A DNA stretch of 64,000 bases from Flavipsychrobacter sp. (GCA_031292525.1 JARLGY010000054.1:111495-175494); one strand, 5' to 3'; shown: positions 42,729 through 52,475, counted from the first letter of the stretch. Notes: a model not told the origin generated them from the letters alone. A program made the numbers and translations.

Positions 42729-43649
42729 TTATTTCAACAGCTCACAGGGCTTCATGCCAGTAGCTTTCTTAAACGCAGTGCTGAAGTGAGATATACTGCT
42801 AAAACCAAGCGTACCGGCTACATCGGTTACTGTCTGGCCTTCTTCCTGTAATAGCCTTTTGGCTTTTTCAATACGCAGATACTGTTGGTATTCATGTATG
42901 GTCTTACCCACAATCGTCTTAAATCCTTTTTTCAGATAGCACTCGTTCATAGCCACTTTGCGGCTCAATTCCCTTATAGTAAATATCTGCGTCAGGTTGT
43001 TTTCTATATAGGTGCGGGCTTCGTAAATTTTTTCGCGCTCACTATCCATAGCCAGGAAACGGCAGGCAGGTACCTGGCACGTTGTAAACGGCAGGGTAAT
43101 GCTTTGCAGTGCACGGCGCAAAAGTTGGGTAGTGGTTTCTGTAAGTTGCAACGCCTGCACAAACTGGTTCACAACATCTTTCTGGGCTAATTGCGATAGC
43201 AGCATATGGGCTGTACTACAGGGCGAAAACTCCTGTTCCGTAGTTTGGTCGAAACGGAAAGGACGATTAGCCATCAATATCCCGGCTTCAAACTGGTCAA
43301 AATACTCTGGCAAGTAAGTGATGTAATATACCTGGGCTGTACTAGCTGCGATATCATTGCGTTTCAGGTAAGCCAGTTGCAGGCAGTATTTACCGGTATC
43401 TATAGGGAAAAGATACAAACAGGCTTTTTCTTCTGTTGCTTCTGTAAACGAAACTTCCATCACCTCAGCCTGTACGTTGCGGTTTATTTCCAATACTTCG
43501 CTATTCAGTACAGTTGCATGTTCACCCAAAAACCGTTGTGTAGGCTGGGCGGTACGGGGCTTGGTTATCTGTTTTACATTCGGCACGGGGCAAAGGTAGT
43601 TACATTTGTCATTGTTATTAGAATTGTGACTTTTGCATGACAGTTGCAT
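42729..43649 (-). CDS. AraC family transcriptional regulator
   Basis: 306 residues from ATG at 43647-43649. An alternative GTG start at 43584-43586 (VPNVKQITKPRT) is attractive, since the preceding TACCTTTG (43591-43598 on the minus strand) is a good -7 element and the first 21 residues look non-conserved. The C-terminal ~100 residues hold the double HTH: FTIRELSRKVAMNECYLKKGF, KTIVGKTIHEYQQYLRIEKAK, VTDVAGTLGFSSISHFSTAFKK. The N-terminal part is a sensor domain of unknown ligand. Target genes unknown; it is convergent with the flippase gene. Confidence 0.88.
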   Translation of the reverse strand: MQLSCKSHNSNNNDKCNYLCPVPNVKQITKPRTAQPTQRFLGEHATVLNSEVLEINRNVQAEVMEVSFTEATEEKACLYLFPIDTGKYCLQLAYLKRNDIAASTAQVYYITYLPEYFDQFEAGILMANRPFRFDQTTEQEFSPCSTAHMLLSQLAQKDVVNQFVQALQLTETTTQLLRRALQSITLPFTTCQVPACRFLAMDSEREKIYEARTYIENNLTQIFTIRELSRKVAMNECYLKKGFKTIVGKTIHEYQQYLRIEKAKRLLQEEGQTVTDVAGTLGFSSISHFSTAFKKATGMKPCELLK

Positions 43650-43708
43650 TGGTTATCTCCAACATCTGATCGAGCAATTTTATAATTACTTCCGGGACAT
43701 GTGGACAT

Positions 43709-44830
43709 TTAAAATCCAACACCTAATCCCAATTGTGCCAGCTCTGCAATGGTGGAGTGTGCCTTAAGCATAGCACTTATAAATAACTCTTTCAGCGGAC
43801 CTTGCTCTTTTTTTACCAGGTAAAGGTTAGCGCCAATTTTCTCGTAGTAGGGTTGCGGAGCACGCAGGTAGGCATTTTTTATATAGTAACCCAATTGCAA
43901 CACCAAGCCTATGCGGCCCATTAAAAATTCGTTACCTGCAAAAACTGCGCTTTTGTAAGAGTTCTTTGCTTCCTGACCAGGCAATATTTCGTTATTGCGC
44001 AGGAAGGCATATATATCTGTATAGTACGCATAGTCAATACCCACATATGCCTTATTCTTGCTCAGCCAGCGCTTGCTCACATACGCATCTGCCAGGTACA
44101 CCGGGAAGGCAGGTCCGTTCGATGAACCATAACCATCCATGGCTAGCGATGCTCGGGCCTGGAACAGCCAACTGTTTTTTAGTGGCTTCAATGTTCGTAC
44201 TATATGCTTTGGGTTTGAGCCTTCGGGGAAATAACGAAAACCGATATGAGCACCATACATATTAATACCCAGGTTGGGCTGTTTGAAGGATGCATTGGAC
44301 ATATGCGAGAAGTTACCTCCCAGTTGTATATCCCAGTTGCGGTTCAGGTGATACCGCAGATCGGTCATAATAAGGGTAAAGTTATTGATGTTGGAGCCTA
44401 TAGCATCGTTGAGGGTGTCGTAACCGGGAGCGCGCTCATATTTTTTGGTCAGGTAGCCTAGCCCAAAACCCATGCGTAAGGTCCACTCTAGTTTTTTACC
44501 TGTCACCAATGGTATCTGGAAGTTGGGGATGATGCCAAAACCTCTGCCATATATAGAGTCAAGACCGTAATTGGTATAGGTAAACGCCACACCCAATACC
44601 GGGAAGCTACGCCTTTGCTGCCACTCTTTAGTACCATGGGTTTTAAATACCACGTTTAGCTCATATGCAGTACTTACACTGGGTATTGGCAATATAAATT
44701 TGGGGGTATGCTTAAACACCTTACCCACTATTTCATTGTTCTCTATACCAATGCCGGTCAACGGGTTTTCCTGCTGCGCAAAAGCACAGCTACCTGCGAG
44801 GAATAGGAGTAGGAATAGGGGGGCACGCAT
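43709..44830 (-). CDS. PagL-like acyloxyacyl hydrolase (lipid A 3-O-deacylase)
   Basis: 373 residues from the ATG at 44828-44830 (MRAPLFLLLFLAGSCAFAQ signal peptide); a longer in-frame start upstream puts 16 residues ahead of the signal. The mature protein is an outer-membrane beta-barrel, and WDIQLGGNFSHMSNASFKQPN contains the H-x-S-N-A signature of PagL active sites. PagL removes the 3-O acyl chain of lipid A and alters outer-membrane properties. It is longer than classic PagL (about 190 aa), with a ~100-residue N-terminal extension of unknown role. Confidence 0.75.
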   Translation of the reverse strand: MRAPLFLLLFLAGSCAFAQQENPLTGIGIENNEIVGKVFKHTPKFILPIPSVSTAYELNVVFKTHGTKEWQQRRSFPVLGVAFTYTNYGLDSIYGRGFGIIPNFQIPLVTGKKLEWTLRMGFGLGYLTKKYERAPGYDTLNDAIGSNINNFTLIMTDLRYHLNRNWDIQLGGNFSHMSNASFKQPNLGINMYGAHIGFRYFPEGSNPKHIVRTLKPLKNSWLFQARASLAMDGYGSSNGPAFPVYLADAYVSKRWLSKNKAYVGIDYAYYTDIYAFLRNNEILPGQEAKNSYKSAVFAGNEFLMGRIGLVLQLGYYIKNAYLRAPQPYYEKIGANLYLVKKEQGPLKELFISAMLKAHSTIAELAQLGLGVGF

Positions 44831-45019
44831 GAAAACAAATATAAGGGGAAAGTAGAATTTCGGATACTTTTGTTTCACAATACCGGCGTTAAATAAATCC
44901 GTATTTTTTGTTTTTCTTGTGCCCTGTCATATTTCTTCCAAATTCCTTCACATTTACCATTTTCCTTAACCTTTAGGGTTTTACCTTTTTGTATCTTGCA
45001 GTAGAAACCACTCAGCCGG

Positions 45020-45619
45020 ATGCGCAAATTAGCGGTCATGTTTTTCAGGTCATTCCTGCAGGGGCTTATCCTGTTAAGCCCTTTGGCCATTACTGCGTAT
45101 GTTATCTATGTCATTTTCGATAAAATAGATACCCTCATACCTATACAGCACATACCACGTGGGGTTGGCTTTCTTATAATAGTGCTATTTGTCACTTTTG
45201 TAGGTTTCCTGGGTACCCGGTTCTTTATAGGCAAGTGGGTGTTCGATTCTTTTGGGCATTTGCTGGAGCGCACGCCTGGAGTGAAATATTTATACTCTGC
45301 TATACGCGATATGGTGAGTTCCTTTGTGGGCGATAAAAAAAGGTTCAACAAGCCTGTATGGGTATGTGTAAACCTTGCACCCGAAACATGGCGCATTGGT
45401 TTTATGACGCAGGTGGATATGGCACACCTGGGCATGAGCAATAAGGCTGCTGTATATATGCCCCATGCATATGCCATTAGCGGTTGGGTAATAGTTACCG
45501 ACCCTAAATATATAAAACCGGTAACCAGGATGAACGCAGCCGAAGCTATGAAATTTGCGGTAAGCGGTGGTATAACAAATATTGATGATGAAAAACACGG
45601 ACCTTACACGGAAACTTAA
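45020..45619 (+). CDS. DUF502 family membrane protein
   Basis: 199 residues. Two membrane segments (FLQGLILLSPLAITAYVIYV, VGFLIIVLFVTFVGFLGTRF) precede a cytoplasmic domain with GVKYLYSAIRDMVSSFVGDKK and VTDPKYIKPVTRMNAAEAMKF, all typical of DUF502. Function unknown. Its last 35 nt overlap the start of serC in another frame, implying translational coupling. Confidence 0.88.
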   Translation: MRKLAVMFFRSFLQGLILLSPLAITAYVIYVIFDKIDTLIPIQHIPRGVGFLIIVLFVTFVGFLGTRFFIGKWVFDSFGHLLERTPGVKYLYSAIRDMVSSFVGDKKRFNKPVWVCVNLAPETWRIGFMTQVDMAHLGMSNKAAVYMPHAYAISGWVIVTDPKYIKPVTRMNAAEAMKFAVSGGITNIDDEKHGPYTET

Positions 45620-46673
45620 TTTTAATGCCGGCCCTGCCGCATTGCCGATTGAGGTTTTGCAGCAGGCTGCTGCTGCTGTGCTCGACTATAATAATAGTGG
45701 CCTTTCTATTCTGGAAATTCCTCACCGCGGTGCTGCCTTTGTAGCCATAATGGATGAAAGCCGGCAATTGGTAAAGGAATTGTGCAACCTGAATGATGAC
45801 TACGAGGTACTGTGGTTGCAAGGTGGCGGGCGCATGCAGTTTTGTATGATACCCATGAATTTTTTAGGCGAGACCGAAAGCGCTGGCTACGTAGATAGCG
45901 GGTACTGGGCCGAAAGCGCATATAAAGCAGCAAAGTATTACGGCAATGCGCAATTGCTGGCATCAACAAAAGATATTAACTACACACACCTGCCCAAGTG
46001 GCCCTCGCAATTACCTGCGGGCTTGCAGTATGTGCACTGTACTACCAATAATACTATTTACGGTACACAGTTGCATACAACTCCCGCTTGCGATGTGCCC
46101 TTGATAGCTGATATGAGCAGCGACATTTTTAGCTGCCACCGCAATTATACCAAGTACGCTATGTTTTATGCAACCGTGCAAAAAAATCTGGGCGCCGCCG
46201 GTGTTACATTGGTGGTATTGCGCAAAGATTTTATGCAACGGGTGAAACGTACAATGCCAGACATGCTTACTTATAAGGCACATGCCGCACAGCAAAGCAT
46301 GCTGAACACGCCACCTGTGTTTGCTATTTATGTATCACTACTCATGTTGCGGTGGACAAAGGCTAGAGGTATAAATGCCATTGATATAGAAAACAGAAAA
46401 AAGGCACAATTATTATATTCTGAAATAGAACGCAATTCCGTTTTTAAACCTGTAGTAGATAGCATTACCGACAGAAGTATGATGAATGTATGTTTTATTG
46501 CTAACGATAGCAGGAATGAAAAAGCATTTACCGACTTTTGCGCAACGCGAAATATTACAGGCATAAAGGGCCATCGTTCTGTGGGTGGGTTCCGGGTGTC
46601 ATTATATAACGCGGTAAACCTTGCAGCTGTGGAAACACTGGTGCAGGCCATGCAGGATTTTGAGAAAGAATAG
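45585..46673 (+). CDS. serC: Phosphoserine aminotransferase
   Basis: 362 residues. SerC converts 3-phosphohydroxypyruvate and glutamate to phosphoserine and 2-oxoglutarate, with pyridoxal phosphate. Seen: LNFNAGPAALPIEVLQQAAAA, VLWLQGGGRMQFCMIP (the phosphate-binding turn), DMSSDIFSC and ATVQKNLGAAGVTLVVLRKD with the lysine that binds the cofactor. Start at ATG 45585 (ATG 45588 also possible). The start overlaps the DUF502 gene by 35 nt. The DUF1015 gene follows 51 bp downstream. Confidence 0.95.
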   Translation: MMKNTDLTRKLNFNAGPAALPIEVLQQAAAAVLDYNNSGLSILEIPHRGAAFVAIMDESRQLVKELCNLNDDYEVLWLQGGGRMQFCMIPMNFLGETESAGYVDSGYWAESAYKAAKYYGNAQLLASTKDINYTHLPKWPSQLPAGLQYVHCTTNNTIYGTQLHTTPACDVPLIADMSSDIFSCHRNYTKYAMFYATVQKNLGAAGVTLVVLRKDFMQRVKRTMPDMLTYKAHAAQQSMLNTPPVFAIYVSLLMLRWTKARGINAIDIENRKKAQLLYSEIERNSVFKPVVDSITDRSMMNVCFIANDSRNEKAFTDFCATRNITGIKGHRSVGGFRVSLYNAVNLAAVETLVQAMQDFEKE

Positions 46674-46724
46674 ACAGCAGTATTGATCACTTTTAGCCGG
46701 TACCATCCGGCATAACAAACAAAT

Positions 46725-47966
46725 ATGGCAATTATAACACCATTTAAAGGGCTGCGGCCCGAAAAAGACCTGGCTGAAAAAGTAGCAACCCTTCCTTACG
46801 ACGTAGTAAGCGTAGCTGAAGCGCGCCGTTTTGCAAGCAACCCCTACAACTTTTATCACGTAACTCGTGCTGAAATAGATCTTCCGGAAAATGTTGATGT
46901 ACACAGCAGCGTTGTGTATGAAAAAGCAGCACAGAACCTGGAAAAGATGATAGTCGATGGCACGTTAATACAGGACAGTACACCATGCTACTATATCTAC
47001 CGTCTTGTAATGAATGGACGCTCACAAACCGGCCTGGTTTGCGGATCATCGCTAGATGATTATTTTGACGGCATTATAAAGAAGCATGAGTTTACCCGCC
47101 CCGAAAAAGAACTGGACCGCATCAATCACATAAAAGCAACCCGGGCACAAACCGGTGTGGTTTTCCTTGCGTACAATGATGAGACTACCGTAGAGCAAAT
47201 AATTGCCGATTGGAAAAATAATCATGCACCTGCTTACGATTTTACTGCCGAAGATGGTGTACAACATACCTTATGGGTAGTTGACGATGCTGCCACGGTA
47301 GATGCAATAACTGTCGGCTATGCCAACAATGTTCCCTGCACTTACATAGCCGATGGCCATCATAGGGCAGCATCAGCAGCAAAGGTGTGTATGGAAATGC
47401 GCGAAGAGGATGCACATAGCGATAATACTGCGGCATACAATTACTTCATCACCTGCATTTTCCCTGCAAGTCAGCTGCATATCATGGATTACAACCGTGT
47501 GGTGAAAGATCTGGACGGAATGAACATTGCAGAATTCCTGGAGTACCTCGATCAGGATTTTACAGTTTCTGAAATTGGTACAGAACCTTACAAACCAGTA
47601 GGGCCACACGATTTTGGGATGTACCTGGATGGAACCTGGTACAGGTTGGAGGCATTGCCTGACAGCTTTACCGATACGCCGATAGATGTACTGGACGTTA
47701 GCATTCTGCAGGAAAATATTTTATCGAAACTGCTGAACATAAACGACCCACGCACAGATAAGCGAGTAGATTTTGTTGGTGGCATCCGTGGGCTACACGA
47801 ATTGCAGCAGCGTGTGGATAGTGGAGAAGCGGCAGCAGCTTTTGCCCTGTATCCTGTTAGTATACAACAACTTTTTGCCATTGCCGATAGCGGCGAGGTA
47901 ATGCCACCCAAAAGTACCTGGTTCGAACCTAAGGTGCGCGACGGTTTGGTAGTGTACAGATTCTAA
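46725..47966 (+). CDS. DUF1015 family protein
   Basis: 413 residues. Typical DUF1015 features: FKGLRPEKDLAEKVATLPYDVVS at the start, NPYNFYHVTRAEID, HEFTRPEKELDRINHIKAT, and IADGHHRAASA in the middle. The family is often found next to serA/serC in Bacteroidota and may act in a serine-related pathway (inference from neighbourhood). Here serC precedes it but serA is absent. No signal peptide or membrane segment. Confidence 0.9.
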   Translation: MAIITPFKGLRPEKDLAEKVATLPYDVVSVAEARRFASNPYNFYHVTRAEIDLPENVDVHSSVVYEKAAQNLEKMIVDGTLIQDSTPCYYIYRLVMNGRSQTGLVCGSSLDDYFDGIIKKHEFTRPEKELDRINHIKATRAQTGVVFLAYNDETTVEQIIADWKNNHAPAYDFTAEDGVQHTLWVVDDAATVDAITVGYANNVPCTYIADGHHRAASAAKVCMEMREEDAHSDNTAAYNYFITCIFPASQLHIMDYNRVVKDLDGMNIAEFLEYLDQDFTVSEIGTEPYKPVGPHDFGMYLDGTWYRLEALPDSFTDTPIDVLDVSILQENILSKLLNINDPRTDKRVDFVGGIRGLHELQQRVDSGEAAAAFALYPVSIQQLFAIADSGEVMPPKSTWFEPKVRDGLVVYRF

Positions 47967-47992
47967 CCTCAATTACTATTCTGAACTCATTA

Positions 47993-48027
47993 AAAACTGT
48001 TGCAAAACCTGCAACAGTTTTTTTATA
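47993..48027 (+). terminator. Rho-independent terminator after DUF1015 gene
   Basis: Perfect 11-bp stem AAAACTGTTGC (47993-48003) / GCAACAGTTTT (48011-48021) with a 7-nt loop, extended by further T. It ends 14 bp before the next start codon at 48038. Confidence 0.85.
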
Positions 48028-48037
48028 TTTATATAAT

Positions 48038-49483
48038 ATGAAACACTACATTTATTTGCTCCTGGCTTGCCTTATAGCAGGACATCTTACAGCCAAAGAT
48101 GTATCCAAAGGCACTGTAACCCTGAAAGGAAAGATCACCAACCGACTCTCAGACAGTATAAATGTAAAATACCTGTACGAGCCCGATGTAACATACCCCT
48201 ATAAAAAGTATTACTCAAAATTAGATGCCCAGGGGAATTTTTCAATAACCTTTCCTGTGGCAATGCCTTATACAAGTGTAACTATAGAGCATGGCGACCA
48301 GGGCACCGATATGATAGTGGAACCAGGGTATGATCTGGTAATGCAAGACGATGCAAAAAATTTTGACAGCTCGCTTGTCTTTAGCGGTAGGGGTGCGGCT
48401 ATACAAAATTTATTGGCTCGTCATAGCCTGGACTACGAGCCTATGGATGCTTACCAGCAAGAAGTAAACAAGATATATATACAGGAACCTGCCGAGTTTG
48501 AAAAAAGTCTACAGGATTCCGCTCAAAAACAGCTCGATTACCTGGACCATAATAAAAACGGCATACCTCCGTCCTTTGTCACGTACTGGAAAACATTTTA
48601 CCAATACCAGAACTATTATAGCATGTTGGTTTACCCCACCTTTCACGAAATGAAAAAAAGGAAAAGTTATAACATCAATATAGATAGCATAACCAAGGAC
48701 GAATATGCAGTGGTACAACATGTGCCTGAAAAATTTAACGACGAATGGCTAATGATGCCTATATACCACGTGTACATAAATACCTTTTACGATGCCCAAC
48801 TACACGCCTGGGGCAAGGCACATTTTACAAGAGATACTACCGAACAGCTCACGGCAATTTCGCTAAAACAGGCGTACGCTCATATGTCTCCCAAATCAGC
48901 AGAGTTCAATGCTGCTCATCACGTGGAAGCCTATTCAAAATATTTGTCGCTCGCCGAGGTGGAACAAGAAGTGAAAAATTTTAAAATTCATTTCCCCAAG
49001 AGTGTATATACCGCAGAAGTAGAAAGCAAGCTGAACTTGAAAAAGAAAATGAGCCCCGGTATGCCGGCAATAGATTTTGCCATTAATACTCCCAATGGAA
49101 AAAAGATGAAACTGAGCGACCTGAAAGGGAAGGTGGTTTATGTTGATTTCTGGGCAAGCTGGTGTGTGCCCTGCGCAAAAGAAATGCCCCCTGCAAAATT
49201 GCTTCGCGAGCATTTTAAAGATAAAAGTGTTGCTTTTGTGTACGTGTCTATAGATGAGCAGGAGGATGCCTGGAAAAAGGGGATGGAAAAACATAGACTC
49301 TCCGATGCAATTAATACACGCGTGCCTGGTGGTTTCGAGGCCATGGAAGTGAAACAGTACGGTATAAGCGGCATACCCGCTTACTTCATTGTAGATAAGA
49401 AAGGCAATTTTGCAACCGATGAACAGATACGCCCCAGCACCGGCGACAAGCTCGTAAAAATGATAGACAAGTTACTGGAATAG
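48038..49483 (+). CDS. TlpA-like thioredoxin-fold protein with DUF4369-like N-terminus
   Basis: 481 residues, exported (signal peptide YIYLLLACLIAGHLTA). The first ~130 residues (GTVTLKGKITNRLSDSINVKY, ITFPVAMPYTSVTIEHGDQG) resemble DUF4369, common ahead of TlpA domains in Bacteroidota. The C-terminal ~150 residues are a thioredoxin fold with VYVDFWASWCVPCAKEMP (redox CxxC) and the cis-Pro region YGISGIPAYFIVDKKG. It likely reduces disulfides in the periplasm, anchored or soluble. Confidence 0.88.
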   Translation: MKHYIYLLLACLIAGHLTAKDVSKGTVTLKGKITNRLSDSINVKYLYEPDVTYPYKKYYSKLDAQGNFSITFPVAMPYTSVTIEHGDQGTDMIVEPGYDLVMQDDAKNFDSSLVFSGRGAAIQNLLARHSLDYEPMDAYQQEVNKIYIQEPAEFEKSLQDSAQKQLDYLDHNKNGIPPSFVTYWKTFYQYQNYYSMLVYPTFHEMKKRKSYNINIDSITKDEYAVVQHVPEKFNDEWLMMPIYHVYINTFYDAQLHAWGKAHFTRDTTEQLTAISLKQAYAHMSPKSAEFNAAHHVEAYSKYLSLAEVEQEVKNFKIHFPKSVYTAEVESKLNLKKKMSPGMPAIDFAINTPNGKKMKLSDLKGKVVYVDFWASWCVPCAKEMPPAKLLREHFKDKSVAFVYVSIDEQEDAWKKGMEKHRLSDAINTRVPGGFEAMEVKQYGISGIPAYFIVDKKGNFATDEQIRPSTGDKLVKMIDKLLE

Positions 49484-49535
49484 CATCATGATAAACAAAC
49501 CGATATCGACTTAAGAAATAAGTAACACTGTTATA

Positions 49536-49569
49536 TGCCCTGTCGTTATATTTGCGACAGGGCATTTTT
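49536..49569 (+). terminator. Terminator whose loop contains a -7 promoter element
   Basis: Perfect 10-bp stem TGCCCTGTCG (49536-49545) / CGACAGGGCA (49555-49564) followed by TTTTTG. The 9-nt loop TTATATTTG completes TATATTTG (49547-49554), a match to TAnnTTTG. It ends the TlpA-gene transcript and could start the next gene at 49578. Confidence 0.8.
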
Positions 49570-49577
49570 GTAAAATA

Positions 49578-50195
49578 ATGAAATTTAATATTCTCATACC
49601 GGCACTCTGTTCTTTTTTACTTCTAGGCTTTAGTAACGTTGCTGCGCAAACAACTTCCAGTGCAACAAATGATAACCTCATTAAAAAGGCAGACTCTTTG
49701 AAACTGTATTATTTTAATTCTACAGAACCAAACGGTGCCATCAACCAGTTGCAATTTTTTGATTTGTTTCCAAATAGCTTCACAGAGCTATGCGCCTTTT
49801 ACGGCCGTGGTAATAATACTAATGCCATTTTGTATTACGATGCCAAAAACCATATTGGCTTGTTCAATAAATTGTTTGTGGTAAATGACACTGCTTACTA
49901 TAAAAAGATGGTCCGCATTGCAATTGGCGGACAGTGGGCTGTAGGTGCAGTGAGTTATTTTCAGGATGGAATACATGATAGAGTTATTTCAGATCCGGAT
50001 CTGACTGTTTACGTACTCAATGATTATTCAAATACGTTAATCAAAAATTTCTGGCACTTTTATTTCGATGGTCCGCATCCAGAAGCAAGCCTTATTCCTG
50101 AACTGCAAAAAATAAAAGATATCGATAGTAAGATGTACCGTATCATAACTATATCGCAACAAAATGCTATAAACCAAATAAATAATAACCACTAA
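49578..50195 (+). CDS. Secreted protein of unknown function
   Basis: 205 residues. Signal peptide ILIPALCSFLLLGFSNVAAQ. Mature protein: LQFFDLFPNSFTELCAFYGRGN, YKKMVRIAIGGQWAVGAVSYF and EASLIPELQKIKDIDSK; no known motif. Starts 9 bp after the hairpin described above. Confidence 0.65.
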   Translation: MKFNILIPALCSFLLLGFSNVAAQTTSSATNDNLIKKADSLKLYYFNSTEPNGAINQLQFFDLFPNSFTELCAFYGRGNNTNAILYYDAKNHIGLFNKLFVVNDTAYYKKMVRIAIGGQWAVGAVSYFQDGIHDRVISDPDLTVYVLNDYSNTLIKNFWHFYFDGPHPEASLIPELQKIKDIDSKMYRIITISQQNAINQINNNH

Positions 50196-50412
50196 CCTCT
50201 TTAATACTGCGCATAACTGTTAATAGCCAAAAATAACTTTAGATATATTTGAGGCGCGGCAAATGATCCACATTCTTTTTGAACAGCTTCTATTTTCCTA
50301 ACTTTCCATCTATATTCTTGTAATACTGACCTATTTTAGGCAGTATAATAAACATGTAAATATAAATAATTATTTATATTTTTGGTGTACTATACGCACA
50401 TTATCAATCTTT

Positions 50413-50420
50413 TACATTTG
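50413..50420 (+). promoter_or_regulatory. Bacteroidota-type -7 promoter element ahead of histidine kinase
   Basis: TACATTTG matches TAnnTTTG, 25 bp ahead of the TTG start at 50446. The rest of the 250-bp gap 50196-50445 is AT-rich and shows no gene. Confidence 0.45.
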
Positions 50421-50445
50421 CTAAATATTTTTAATAAAATGGATT

Positions 50446-52344
50446 TTGGAAAATAATAATCATTTAGAAATCAATGAAATTAGCTTGCTAGTAGCGGATC
50501 ATATCCATGCAATGCTTGCATATTGGGACAAGAACCAAATTTGCCGATTTGCCAATAAGGCATATATGGAGTGGTTTGGGATGACCAGGGAAGACATGGT
50601 AGATAAAATAACCATGAAAGAGCTACTGGGCCCTCTGTATGAATTGAACTTGCCATATATTACCGAAGTATTGAAAGGGAAAGAACAACAATTCGAAAGA
50701 TCCATCAGAACACCATCAGGCGACGTAAAAGATTCTATTGCCAATTATCACCCACACATCCTCAATGGCGAGGTTAAAGGTTTTTTTGTACACGTGGCCG
50801 ACATCACCTTTCAAAAAGAAAGAGAAAGGGAAATACGCAGAATAGATGAGATACTTGATAAAACCAACGAGGTAGCAAGGATAGGTACTTGGGAAGTTGA
50901 CTTGATCAAAAACAGGGTGACGTGGAGCCGCATTACCCGCGAGATCCATGAAGTGGGACCAGATTATGAACCAGAGCTCGATACCGCGATCAACTTTTTT
51001 AAACAGGGACGCAGCAGGGATATTATCAGAACTGCTATTGCTAATGCCATCAGTGAAGGAACGACTTACGATGTAGAAGTAGAACTGGTGACAGGTAAAG
51101 GCAATGTAATATGGGCAAGATCTATAGGACAAGCAGAATTTGAGGATGGGGTTTGCAAAAGATTATATGGCTTTTTTCAGGATATAGATGAGGTAAAACG
51201 ATCAAGGGAACATATAAAGACACTAAATGAAGAATTAAGATCATTGTTTGATGCTGCCTATGTTTCTATTATAGGCACTGATAAAAATGGGTTGATCACA
51301 CATTTCAACAAAGGGGCCGAGATACTCCTTCAATATACAGCTAAAGAAATGATAGGTATTGCCACCCCAGCCCTGATACACGTAAAAGAAGAAGTAGAAA
51401 AAAGAGGTGAAGAGTTATCAGATATATATGGCAAAACAATAGAAGGTTTTGATGTTTTCGTAGAACAAGTAAAGCACGATGAACATGATGCACATGAATG
51501 GACCTATATAAGAAAAGACGGTTCTACCTTTCCGGTACAATTGGTCATTACGGCTATAAAGGACATGGATGGTACCATTAAAGGTTTTCTCGGTATAGCT
51601 ACAGATATAAGCGTTCTGAAGAAGGCAGAAGAGGAGACGATCTCATTATTGGACATCACTAAAGACCAGAATGAACGGCTCAAAAATTTTGCTCATATCG
51701 TGTCACATAATCTTAGATCTCATTCTGGCAATATAGATATGCTGCTGGATCTTTATATTGAAGAGACCCCGGAAGTTCGCGATAACGAATTTGTAACATT
51801 GCTCAAGACATCTGTCAATAATTTAAAAGAGACCATTGCCAACCTGAATGAGGTGGTACTGATGAATACATCTGTTGCTGATAAAGCCATCTCTATTAAT
51901 TTGTCTGATGCCATAGACAATGCTGTAAATAGTGTGAGTCAAATAGCTAAAGATGCTGAAATAACCATTAGCAATGAGGTGGCTAAGAATATTACGATAC
52001 TCGGCCTACCTGCATACATAGACAGTATTTTGCTGAATTTTGTGACTAATGGCATAAAATACCGCTCCTTGAATAGACTAGCAAAAATAGTTTTTAAGGC
52101 AGTTCAGACTCCCCAGTACATAATACTTGATATTGCAGATAACGGGGTAGGCATTGACATGGACCGGAACAGGTCAAAACTATTCGGCATGTACAAAACT
52201 TTTCATGGAAACGAGGATGCAAGGGGTATAGGTTTGTTCATAACCAAAAACCAGGTAGAATCTATGGGTGGACGAATAGAAGTTGAAAGCGAATTAAATA
52301 AAGGAACAACTTTCAAAGTTTATTTGAAATACCAGGAAAAATAA
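50446..52344 (+). CDS. PAS-domain sensor histidine kinase (hybrid-less)
   Basis: 632 residues, no membrane segment. Start codon is TTG at 50446; an ATG at 50437 belongs to another frame that stops at once. Three or four PAS domains (about residues 10-130, 135-250, 260-395; e.g. AYWDKNQICRFANKAYMEWFG) are followed by the kinase: His421 in FAHIVSHNLRSHSGNIDML, N-box LNFVTNGIKYRS, G1 IADNGVGIDMD and G2 GIGLFITKNQVESMGG. Soluble sensor that senses an internal signal via PAS. No response-regulator gene next to it, so the partner is unknown. Confidence 0.9.
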   Translation: MENNNHLEINEISLLVADHIHAMLAYWDKNQICRFANKAYMEWFGMTREDMVDKITMKELLGPLYELNLPYITEVLKGKEQQFERSIRTPSGDVKDSIANYHPHILNGEVKGFFVHVADITFQKEREREIRRIDEILDKTNEVARIGTWEVDLIKNRVTWSRITREIHEVGPDYEPELDTAINFFKQGRSRDIIRTAIANAISEGTTYDVEVELVTGKGNVIWARSIGQAEFEDGVCKRLYGFFQDIDEVKRSREHIKTLNEELRSLFDAAYVSIIGTDKNGLITHFNKGAEILLQYTAKEMIGIATPALIHVKEEVEKRGEELSDIYGKTIEGFDVFVEQVKHDEHDAHEWTYIRKDGSTFPVQLVITAIKDMDGTIKGFLGIATDISVLKKAEEETISLLDITKDQNERLKNFAHIVSHNLRSHSGNIDMLLDLYIEETPEVRDNEFVTLLKTSVNNLKETIANLNEVVLMNTSVADKAISINLSDAIDNAVNSVSQIAKDAEITISNEVAKNITILGLPAYIDSILLNFVTNGIKYRSLNRLAKIVFKAVQTPQYIILDIADNGVGIDMDRNRSKLFGMYKTFHGNEDARGIGLFITKNQVESMGGRIEVESELNKGTTFKVYLKYQEK

Positions 52345-52346
52345 CC

Positions 52347-52475
52347 CCGCATATGTTGAACGTGCTAAGGCTATGGCTTTACCAAAAATTACATCGTGAA
52401 GCCGGCAACCTGGATACACTAAAAGAGATCTAGAACTATATGCGATAACTAGATAGACTTCTTATACTTTAAAAA
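52347..52475 (+). pseudogene. Possible degenerate coding remnant
   Basis: Just after the kinase gene, two frames read protein-like text (NPAYVERAKAMALP, then in another frame YQKLHREAGNLDTLKEI) that could be joined by one frameshift, then stops. Low confidence; it may be a decayed gene end. Confidence 0.2.

Noticed and set aside
44875..45090. Minus-strand open frame across the DUF502 start
   Set aside because: It is antisense to the start of a well-supported gene and has low-complexity Lys/Arg composition.
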